Assembly: GCF_036588685.1 (NCBI RefSeq)
Contig: NC_086384.1
Span: 10,740,195-10,804,194, forward strand
DNA from: Mytilus trossulus
Lineage: Eukaryota; Mollusca; Bivalvia; Mytilida; Mytilidae
Reading direction: 5' to 3'
DNA: 64,000 bases
Below are positions 12,793 through 24,700 of this stretch, piece by piece. The notes beneath the pieces are model-generated. The model worked only from the letters and a program-made list of their open reading frames with translations. It did no database searches and was not told where the DNA came from. Each line of letters starts with the position of its first letter. Positions within the stretch are counted from its first letter, which is position 1. The position numbers were made by a program, and so were the translations under genes.

Positions 12793-15700
12793 ATGGTAAG
12801 TGTGTTTATATAAAGACTCACAAAAAACAGGAAAAAATAAAATTAACAAATAATCAACAAAAAACTATAAACAAAAAGTTACTGAAACAACGTCATTTTC
12901 ATAGACCAAATTTAATTTACATCTATTAATCAACATTATTATGGTTGTAGTTACAACTTTGTTTAAACATCTAATGACTTCATCTTGCATATTGCCACTG
13001 AAAACTTCCCATATTTGATACTTCTCTGATGAAACTTGTTTACTAATTTTGAAAATACCAACCCGTCACCAGTCAATCAGGGTTCTCAGATTCTGCTATG
13101 AAATGTTTTCACACTGAGATTAAAAACGTACTGTCTCTGTGTTAGTCTTTCTTGTTACGCTACTTGAAGGACGAATCTATGCACTGTCTGACTTCATGAA
13201 TGTTTTTTTTCTTCAGAAACACGCTTAAACAAACCCATGTTAATGTTCAAATAAAACACCAAACCTAGTAACATTGATTTTTAAACATTACATATTTTTT
13301 TTTATATTTTCTAACAGATAGTCTTGAGTATTTTTACTTTGGCGATTACCATAGGCGTGTCGAGTAGCATTTCTACAAATGGAACATGCGTTTGCGCTCA
13401 CAGTCGACAACCTGTCTTGTCTGCACCGAGCAATTTTGCTCATATTGAAACTTACATCGAAGCTGGCTATTGTCTCCAATCAGCTTTTCCAGTTCAAGAT
13501 CCATGGATTTCAGTTTTATATGACAGACATTTAGCTTTGGAAACATTTTCGGCGGTAAGCTTTAGTACCTGTTTAATCCACAGTAAGAAATTAATCTCAA
13601 ATATGAACGGGGAGTAGATAAGTCTTTTACAAATTACATGATAATGTCTAACATATTTATAATATCAACAGACTTTTTTAGTTTCAAACGTCGTGTTTTT
13701 CCAGCGAGAGACATTATGAATAATTCTAATACAGCTTGTATTTATTTAGCTCATTTAGAAATATACAATTGCGTGTGATTTATTTGGAACAAATTCATGA
13801 TAATTAAGAGGATTGATGATGATTTAGCTTAAAAGATCTTTCAATAGAAAATTATGAATATATAAAATAAAAAAAAATATGTATAATTTTGATATTGTGA
13901 ATCATTTGGATTTTCAAATATAAATGTTTTTGAAAGGTTGGTATGGTGAGAATGACCAACGACGTGTTTGTCAAGACTGTTTGTCCACCGAGCTATCCTG
14001 GCAAGTTTACGAGAAAGGTGGAGGCTCTAATGACTTGTTTTTAACTCTTTTTTTTCAAACACGTCCAATGTGACGTTGTGCTTTTGCCACAAAACGACAT
14101 CCGATCGATTAGAGTCTCCTCTCATTAATCTCAAATATCATTTCATGATCAGTTTGATTATGTTTATATTATATATATCGTCTTTTCTTTGTGTTTAGCT
14201 GCTCACATAAACTAATTGTTTGCATATGTCTTTATAAAGTTTATACATTAAGAATCGATGTATATGAGAAGGACAGCTATTTTATTCAGTAAAGTAGTTA
14301 TATTATTGCGTTTGAAAAAAAGACAAATATTGTCTCGATTATTTTTTGTTTTTGTTAAAACTAACATGATAGAACAAATAAAGTAAACAAATTGAAATCC
14401 AATTAATAGTCGAGTGACATTATCCATAAACTTTCATTTTTAATGCACCCAATTTGCATACTGCTAAATTGTATATCGTTCAATATCAAACTGTTTATTT
14501 TTTTTAGTAGAAAGGTTACATGTTACAATTACATTAATATACAGCCTATATATATATATTATACCGATTTAAGAATTCTAACAATTCTTCATCATATAGT
14601 TAAAACTAGACTTTCTAAATAGTTTAATAATGGCAACAGTAGTATACCGCTGTTCGAAATTCATAAATTGATAGAGAACAAACAAATACGGGTTACAAAC
14701 TAAAACTGAGGGAAACGCATCAAATATAAGTGAACTACGACACAACAGAAACACAACATTAAAATGTAACACACAGAGAAACGAACTATATAAAATTGCC
14801 ATTTCCCTGACTTGGTACAGGGCATTTTAAAATAAAAAAAGGTGGGTTGAACCTGTTTTTTTTGGCATGCCAAACCTCCCGCTTTAATGGTAATGCTAAT
14901 TATAACATTAAATATAGCTATATGTAATTAAAATACAAGTAGTATACAGAAGTGAGTTTTAACAAAAACAAAAAATAATCGAGACAATATTTGTCTTTTT
15001 TTCAAACGCAATGATTTTATTGAGTAAGTGTTACACCAACAAATATAAAAAATCAGCATCAATGCAAGAACCACTGACAAAAAGCAGCACGTTTGATATT
15101 ATAGCTATCATATGTAATTACAAATAAATTTGAATACTTGAAATTTGTTTTAATTCATCTTATATTTTTTTGTAGATAGTTCATATTGTGTTAAGCCTTC
15201 TGTTGTTGACCTTACAGTGTTTTTTATGGAGTTTTTCTCACTTTATTTTCATAATTGAGAAAAACAGGTTCTATTATAATCGCGTTATATAATCACAAAT
15301 GTCGCATACAGAATAAATAAATTGTGCAGTCTAGGTTTTGACTTCAGATAATGGTATTATGTTCTATAAGCTAGATTTATATGGTTTTTAGAAATGGAGT
15401 GTTGAATGGGTGTATCTAAGTCATTAACTTTGCGTCTTTTTTAAAAATTCCACTCGCCTATATCATACATTGTGATCAATTTATATGTGTGAATATATAT
15501 TTGTAGGCCGTATACATTGTGATACAGGTCCGTGTGTCAATGGCTACTGTCACAGTTCAAACTTTGATAGAGGAAAGCCACACTGGTGTATATGTGATCC
15601 TGGCTATACTGGACAGGAATGTAATACTAGTTAGTTGTTTTGAATTTTCTTTTAGAATTAACGTTTAATACTCAGTATTAACGTTTGATACTCAGTCTGG

Positions 15701-18700
15701 TTTATCAATTGAAATAGTATAAAGTTTTGCATAATATATAGTACAGTCCCATTTTCATTTCCCAAAGAAGCATGTTATATTTGGAATCTAAATACATGCT
15801 GCTGATTAGAAATAATATTTAATATTGCTTTTCGACAGAAAATTTTTGTACAACTAGTGGATACACGAAAATAGTCGCAGATAATTTCTCCGTGAAGTAA
15901 ATTAGTCGATCTTCTTTTTAATAAAATTCCCAGTTCCTCCCTTTTAATCGAATACAATCATTATTATCGCGAAAGTTTCTCGCCAACTTTGATATCATAT
16001 TAAATGCTAATTGTTCATAGGCGGTAAGAAACAAGACGAAAAACAAAATTTCCATTTTATTTAAAATCGTTTTAGGATAATGATGACTAGTGGCGATTTA
16101 ACGTTAAGGGACAACATTATATGTACGTACAGGACGAGGACATGTTGATACAATATGATAATAAACTCTAGACAGACACGATGAGTTGGGTATATAACAT
16201 GCTAGTTTTCAAGTATTATATGTAAGTTCACAAAAGACATGCCACCCTACACTTTATAGTTTGAACTCCGAGCCATAAGCTATTTTATTTATTTCTAAAG
16301 TTGTATGATTTACAATGTTTCTGCGCAGAGCATGTCTGTACACGAGCGAAGATTTCGGTGGCTGGAAAGTGCTATGACCTTATCAACAATAACTTAGTGC
16401 ATCACAATCTCAGTCATGTAGCGGAATATAATTTTGCAGGTAAGTTTCTTACTACAGTAATTAAAATTCAGAAAATTTTATCGTTTCCAATATACATATA
16501 TATAGTGAAATTTTGTTTTCATTTTCATTAATGAACTTGTAAGCACACAAATGTATAATCTGTTAGAAAATAAAGGTGGTACCTAACACTTTCCTTAAAA
16601 TTAATTTGGCTCGTTTAAATTTCATAAAATTTTGACAAAGTATTTACCTTGACCCTTTTACAAAAAAAGTAAGCAAGAATTAAACCGCACCACCTATCCC
16701 CACTCGATAAAACATAAAGGCAAAAAAAATATTAAAAACCATATTAGAAAATAAAACAATTCAAAAACGTTAACCGAATAAAACAGAAAGAAAATATAAT
16801 TTATGTAAGAGTATGAATGGAAGCAGAATATACAAAATCATTAATTGACGAAACACAGTCACGGCGAACAACTTGCACTCTTCATAAAAATCAAAATAAA
16901 CATGCTAGGTATGTCTCGTTTATTATTTTATCTACAAATCATCATTAATAGTACATCATTTATAAATCATAAGAAATCAAACAAAGACAAAAAAGATATC
17001 AATGTACATGTAGTTGTTTCTGAAGTATCGTTTTAAAGTTTAATTTGTCCGTCTGCAATTGAAGCGTTCATTTACAGCTAGTGAATTTTCTTTGCTCTCT
17101 GGTCTGCTTTGTGTCGTTTTATCTTTAGTTTTTTCCGTTTCAAGTGATATTTGGAGATCTATAAATTTGAAGAAACTTTCAACTTGTTCACAAAGGGAAA
17201 ATAACACTCACTATTTCGTAAAGGAAACTATATATTTCAAATAGATAAACTCAGCATAGATTCCAGGATTGACATTTTATATATTTGCGTCAGACGCGTA
17301 CAAAAGACTCATCAGTGACGTTCGTATATATATATATATATTTTTAATAAGTTCAAATTAAGTACTAAGGTGAATAGCATTGAGGACCAGCAAATCCTAA
17401 AAGTTTTGCCGAATACATTATTTCCATATTCAAAATTTGAAAACATTTAATTTATAATTATGACCTATTATATAATATTTGTACAGTATTTATGATAATT
17501 CATGCCATCACAAAAGTGTTGACTGCTGGGCTGGTGATTCCCTAGGTGATAAAAAAAACTCCACTAGCAGTAGCACTGACTCAGTGGTTGTAAATAAACT
17601 CATCATAGAAACAAGGATTGCAACTTTATTTTGCGCCAGACGCAGGTTTCTTCTACAAAAGACTTATTAACAACGCTCGATTGAAAAAAGGCCTCATTTA
17701 AGTTCTGCCACCATGAGCATAGCAAGGTGTCTCAAAGGTCCAAGGATTATAATTTAGTACACCAGACGCGCGTTTCGTCTACATAAGACTCATCAGTGAC
17801 ACTCATATCAAAATATTTATAAAAGTCCAAGAATGAAGAGCATTGAGGATGTACTGAATGTGATTATAGGGGTTTTTCTATTAATACTTATTGTTTATAT
17901 ACATGTATATAATTATATAAGACAGTGTTATGATTTATATACAGTTGACGTGTGTTATATAGGAATCTGAACATTGATCAATTAAACACACATACACACA
18001 AAAGTCATTAAAAAAAGTAAAATCACAAAATCACTGAACTCGCAAGAAAGTTCCTAATAAAATGGCAAAACTAAAAGCTCAAACGCATCAAACGAATGGA
18101 TAACAAATGTCATATTTCTGACTTGGTACAGACATTTTCTTATGTAGAAAATGATGGATTAAACCTGGTTTCATATCTTGCTAAACCTCTCACTTGTATG
18201 ACAGTCGCATTAAATTTCATTATGATATTGACAACGATGCGTGAACATAACAAACATACATAATAGGTAAAAATGTCAATAATACATCAGTCAACATTGT
18301 GCTATAATCACTTCCAAAACCATACAAAAATGTAACAAAGCAAAAATTGCGTACAAACAAAGCATATGTAATTTAGTAAAAAAATAAATTAGAATGCACA
18401 AACTGACTATAGTACAATAAGAAAATGACGGGATGTATAAGTACAGAACCACGTCATATAAATGTTCATGTATGATAATGTAACGACGAAACAGAAAAAG
18501 GCATATACACAAAGCACATAGCAAAATGAAAAACGAGCAACTAACACGTTTGCAAAGTTTTTGAAGGTACAAAAATATGTAACTGTTCGCAGTTGACGAT
18601 ATTAAGGGTTCTATACTCCTAAAAGTGTTATATGAAACTATGTTCGCAGTTGAAAATATCTAAGGTTTTATACTTCTCAAGGTTCTATATACCCATTGAA

Positions 18701-21700
18701 CGAAGATTGCATTGTGTCCACCTCCTCCAATCCTTTGGTAAGAGGAGTTTATTGCTATTGTGGACAAACACAGGCGTTGCTGTATTCCAATCATTCACTC
18801 TCCATGTGCGGATGTCAAGGTGGACAAATGCGAAAACTTGATGGAAAATGTACAGGTAAATAATTATAACCATGCACAAAATGTTTTATTTCAATCTTTA
18901 ATTTCGTTTTTATTTGTTTATGGTTTACAAATAGATTTTAGAATTAAGAAAAGAGGGGTGAAAGATACCAGAGGGATATTCAAACTCATAAATGGACAAA
19001 AACTGACAACAACATGGCTGAAAAAGGAAAAGAAAACAGACCAACAATTGTGCACACACCACAACATAGAAAATTAAACAACGTGAACCCAAGAAAAACC
19101 TGGGTGATCTTAGGTACTCTGGAAAGGTAAGCAAATTCTCCTTTACATGTAGCACCCACTTTATATTATTCATGTTATAGTACAAACCCGGTTACATATT
19201 TATTTCGGTAAGACAAATTTGTGAAAGCGGAAAAGTTACGACATTAGGAAAATATCCGCTATTATCTGTGAAACGAACATTCTATTACAGACGACAGACT
19301 ACTGATGACGTCCGTAAAACTTATGAAGTGATGACTTTAACTTCACTATTTGGAATTCTTTATTTAATAGCTTCCTTTTGAGCAATCCTCTCTATCAAGG
19401 AAATCATGATTTGAAAGTTGAAGCCCGGGAATATCGTATTAGTTTGAAGTGATATACTCCGTATGCAGGCGCTGCTGGAAAAATCACGAAGAAATCATCT
19501 CGTTTGATGTAAAGTTTTGATTTCAACCGACCCTCAATTTCAATTTCAAGTTCCATGGGATAGATGAGTTTAACCTAGCCACCAATTTTGAGTTATTCAG
19601 TGAGAGAATATCATCTATATAGCGAAAAGTAAAGTTAAGGTGGTACCCAACACTTTAACTAAAATTAATTTAGCTCGTTTAATTTTCATGAAATTTTGCT
19701 AAAGTATTTACTTTGACCCTTTTACAAAAATATAAAAATTTCAAAAACTTTGAACCAACCGTTTTGTCAGAAAAATTACACTGGTTATATAGCAGTTTGA
19801 CAAACACCAATTTTGATCATTGAGATGCTTACTATTCCCTTAACAACACAACGTCATTAAAACGTTCTGATGATTTTACAGAGTTATCTCCCTGTAGTGT
19901 TAGGTACCACCTTAAAGGATACTGTTTATTTCCTTTCTTTCTTCCAGTAATGTCCTCTATGAAGTCAGCCACATATTGATAAAGGAACAGTCAAGTCTTT
20001 AGTGTATCGGAGTAATCACGTTTTTAGGATTACACCAATACCAGACAAGGCAGAAAACAAACTTGAACCCATAATATAATGTCTTCTAGCTTCTACAAGA
20101 AACTACTTGGCCAAATTTAACCAAACTTGGCCACATTCATCGTTTGGGGATCTTGTTTAAAACATGTGTCCAATGAAATCACTTGCCAACCAAAATGAAT
20201 GGCCGGCATGGCTAATCATAAAGAGCAAAAGTGAACAACCTTTTTGTCTTATATCTAGAATAATATATATAAAGATATAATGGTTGGAGATCATAATATA
20301 CTAGTAATCAACAAAACAAGACCCACAAATAAAGCCCATGGTGGAAATTGTCAGTCAACTCCTTATTGGAAATAAACTCATCATAAATACATGTATTAAA
20401 ATTTGTATTTGCGCCAGATGCGCGTATCGTCTACAAAAAAAAATAACTCATCAATGACGCTCTAATCAAATAAGTCAAAAAGGCCAAATAAATTATGAAG
20501 TTAATGTCTTGGATGAGCTATTTTAACCAAATTCAACTTTTTCGTCTGTTATACTAGAACAAATTAGATAGATTGAAACTTAAAGACAAATAAATAAAGT
20601 AGTAAGAAAAGATATACACAGAAGTTCAAAAGTCGAAATCGCCAGTCGATTTCATATTAGTGAATTTGCTCTTACTTGAACCGACGTTTGTTTTGTGTTT
20701 TTGACAATTATTGTGAAAACTATGTTAAATAAACATTCACATTTAACATAGCACTGCTTCAAAATGACTAATAAAACTAGACATAAAAACTATAAATAGT
20801 TTAATGTGCTGAAATTGTCATCTAACTCTTTATTTGAACTCTGGTTTGCTCTTTGTCTATCGGGACATACACCTTCGTGGAATCCTCTATTTGTTGATAT
20901 AGGTATATTAAAGATGATTGATTTTTCAGACCGAGATAGTACAAAGTGAATCCGAAGTACAGAAGAAAAAAAATATTGTTCCCACCTGTTAATATAAAAT
21001 TGGTTGTTAAAAAGTTACTTGTATTTCAAAACTTTTAAGATATGAGTCTCTGTATTCTGTCCGACTATTGTGTACATGGAACTTGCTTGAACACTACATT
21101 AATACCCACATGTGTCTGTGAAAGTGGATACACAGGACTGAGGTGCGATAATAGTAAGTATTATATATTTCGTTTGTTGTTCGTGTTTTTACATATATTG
21201 TATTTTTAAGAAATAATTCATTCATGTTATTCTATATGCTCATTTTAACATGGTCAATTATAATCGAGTACCGTGGGCGTGTAAAACGAATAATACTGCA
21301 GATTGATTTAAATATAATTGTTTATGAAGTCTCCCTTAGACTAATTCAAAAAGCTATTCTTCCAAACTATTAGAAGGTAAGAAAATCGCAATAATTTTGT
21401 CTGTTTTTCCTAAACTTATTATCTATTATTGGTTTCTTCTACTTCTATTTTGAGTCATGCATTATACATTTATTAGAACTTGAAGGACAGGAATGACCAA
21501 TTTTGAATCTCTCTTTATAGCATTCAATCCTTCTTGACATGAGAAGCAATATAATAAATAAGACCGAGGATCTCAACCATTTCAAAATGTTTGAACGTTC
21601 TCAATCATAGCACATATAGGTTACAATAACTCAACTTACAGATGATTAATATAGAAACACAACAAGTCTAAACATGTTCAAATAAAACAGCATTATCATA

Positions 21701-24700
21701 CGGCTAGAGCACGAATAATCTGTATGGAATCATTTTTTCCTGAGACAAATAACAAAAAAATTATACGGTTTATGGATGGAATCTCAACCACTTTCATTTT
21801 AAAGCAACATTCGGAAATGACAGGTGTATAACAAAAAACATCTTTCAATCCATCTTGACACGAGAAACATACACTAAAGACAAGATATCAAAACTTTCTC
21901 AAATGAAAGAAGTATTGGATATCAAAAGTTGACTATCCCAACCTTTGTTTTTATTCTTGCCATATGGAACATGCTTTATTCATTCTTTCGCCGTTTTTGT
22001 ATACATTTTAAAATACACAAGTCGTTGGTCAAGGTCATAGATGACAAATGACCTTTAAATCAAGTAGTTCGTCGTATTGTCGAAATAGTGAAGACCTTTA
22101 TTTCTATTTTACAAGAAACCAAGAACCAATAATACTGATTTTGAATTAACAGTTGAACGAAAAACAACTTTTAGAAGGTTGAAAGTTACAAATGATTGTC
22201 CGTCGGAAGGGGACGATATATGGCTTGCCCGTGTTCAGAGATAGTCGTATCTCCTGCACGTAAAAGACACCTTTGTAAATTCCGAAAAAGAGCAGGATAA
22301 TGCCGCTACAAAGCAGCAGTCGCACCCACATTGTTGAAAGGGATTAATATAAGTTGCAATAACCTTTTTCTCAATCCACTATAAATAAATATGTTTAAAC
22401 TAAAGACTGTACATTTTGCACTGAAATAGTGGCCAAAAACTGAGACTCATCTTTTATTAGACTATACATTCTGTTCTGGTATACGAGAACATGTACCGTT
22501 TTTGATAACTTCTTCCATTATATCTATGACCAATAATGAAAAGCTGAAATTGTTAATTATGTGTCATTTTCGAAAAGTAGCCAAAACATTGTACAGGCAT
22601 ATTCCAAAAGACGCAATTCTGTTTACAAAAAAATATTCTAAAAATAACTTTTTTCAACAAAAAAAGATTTTCATGAATAATTTGGTAATTTCACAACTGT
22701 TTTTATTTATTCAATATCATCTGATGTAACCTATGGATTCATTTGGCCCGGTGTATTCATAATTATCATATATTATATATGTCTTGAAATCTGTCCATAT
22801 TCATACACGTCACTTTAATACATATTCTACTTACTAGCTTACCTATTTATTTATTTACCGTAAAAAAATAATCAAAAACTGTCGTCTTATATACTTGTAT
22901 TCGACTTTGAAAAATGAAAACAACTGTTGCAGTATTTTCATTAAATTTGATTTCCTTTTTTTCTAGAAACAGTTCATCAGAATAAATATTGCAATGGGAA
23001 ACTATGTAACCACGGTGTATGTGTTGGAACATTCTGTTTATGCGATATGGGATGGGAAGGTGAACTTTGTGATTCCTGTAAGTACGAGATTTTCTATTTT
23101 TTACTCTCTCCTTCTCTCATTCTCTTATACTTCAAATTAACTTCACAATATGGGTTGCATACATTTCTTTTCTGAAAGTATTCTCACTTCATTGCTTGAA
23201 AGATGTGAATTGCAGTCATTATGATATTCTTTATTTATCTTATTCCATGAGAATAGTCTATGCATATATAAATACAAAAAATGTATATTATATATATAAT
23301 ATGTCGAGTAGTCTAGCAAAGTCGGTCACAGTGCAAGGCGATTTGGTGCCAGACTATATAAATAGCATCAGTTCGAATCCTGACCATAGAAGGACAAAAC
23401 ATTATCAAATAACATGCGAGGAATAATCGCTACAAAAACAGATGGAGACAAATATAGTTGCATGATGCAGTGAACAACTGTAGGTATTTTTTTAAGTTTA
23501 AACCTAATTATGAACAATTTAAGGGACTTATCGTGTCCCCAGATTACTCTGTGTGAGATTCTTTTTTTTTACAATTAAGTATAGGGGATATAAAGTACAT
23601 GTATAATAATGACCGACAACACCATTGTATAATGATAAACAAGCTAAATGGGAAACCATTTACAATAAGCCGTTTTGACTGATAGGTCGTAAACCATATT
23701 TTGTATGCCACTGCTGGTGGACGTTTCGTCCCCGAGGATATCACCAGCCCAGTAGTCAACACGTCGGTGTTGACATGAATATCAATAATGTAGTCATTAT
23801 TATAAATTTCCTGTTTACAAAACTTTGAATTTTTCGAAAAACTAAGGATTTTCTTATCCCAGGCATGGATTACCTTAGCCGTATTTGGCACAACTTTTTG
23901 GAATTTTGGATCCTCAATGCTCTTGAACTTTGTACTTGTTTGGTTTTATAAATATTTGATTTGAGCGTCACTGGTGAGTCTTAGGTAGACGAAACGCGCG
24001 TCTGGCGTACTAAATTGTAATCCTGGTACCTTTGATAACTATTGTAGAACATTGTACATGCTCTAGTTAGCTTACGTTTATGAAATTTTGAAGGCATGAC
24101 ACAATGTGGTAACCAATTCGCTATATAAACGTCAAAACATTTGAAATATCATAATGACTCGAATATTTATTTACTTTTCAGTACAGCAGTGTCAAGATGG
24201 ATACTCTACCTTTTCTCAATGTTATCCATATGGTAATATCGTTTACTTATCTTTTCTGTGATTAAAAGATGCATGTTGAAGGCCGTACCTTGACCTGTAA
24301 TGGTTAACTTTTATAAATGGTTACTTGGATGGCGAGTTGTTTCATTGTCACTCACACCACAGCTTTCTATTTCTGTATACTAAAGATACACATAATTGTT
24401 ATATAATTGTTCGTTTATGTGTGTGTTGCATTTTAACGTTGAGTCGTTTGTGTTTTCTCTTATTTTTGAGATATTGAGATAAGACGTGGCACGGTACTTG
24501 TCTATCTTAAATTCATGTATTTGGTTTTTATGTTATATTTGTTATTCTCGTGGTGTTTTGTCTGATGCTTGGTCCGTTTCGGTGTTATGTCGTTGTTCTC
24601 CTCTTATATTTAATGCGTTTCCCTCGGTTTTAGTTTGTTGCCCCGATTTTGTTTTTTGTCCATGGATTTATGAGTTTTGAACAGCGGTATACTACTGTTG

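Noticed and set aside
13555..13583. Alternative donor of exon 2 at 13583 (CACA|GTAAGA) joining directly to the EGF exon at 15507
   Set aside because: In frame and possible, but it would omit the GMVRMTNDVF segment that completes the N-terminal domain. Kept only as the alternative model.
13937..14017. Other reading of the third exon (WYGENDQRRVCQDC), phase 1 to phase 1
   Set aside because: It needs the 13583 donor and a weaker GTGGAG donor; less coherent than the GC-donor model, though not excluded.
14578..14802. 74-codon ORF, and similar ones at 24486-24852 and 29722-29958
   Set aside because: They coincide with family A/B repeats in both orientations.
23544..23891. 115-codon minus-strand ORF
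   Set aside because: It is antisense to a family C repeat whose other copies do not keep the frame.
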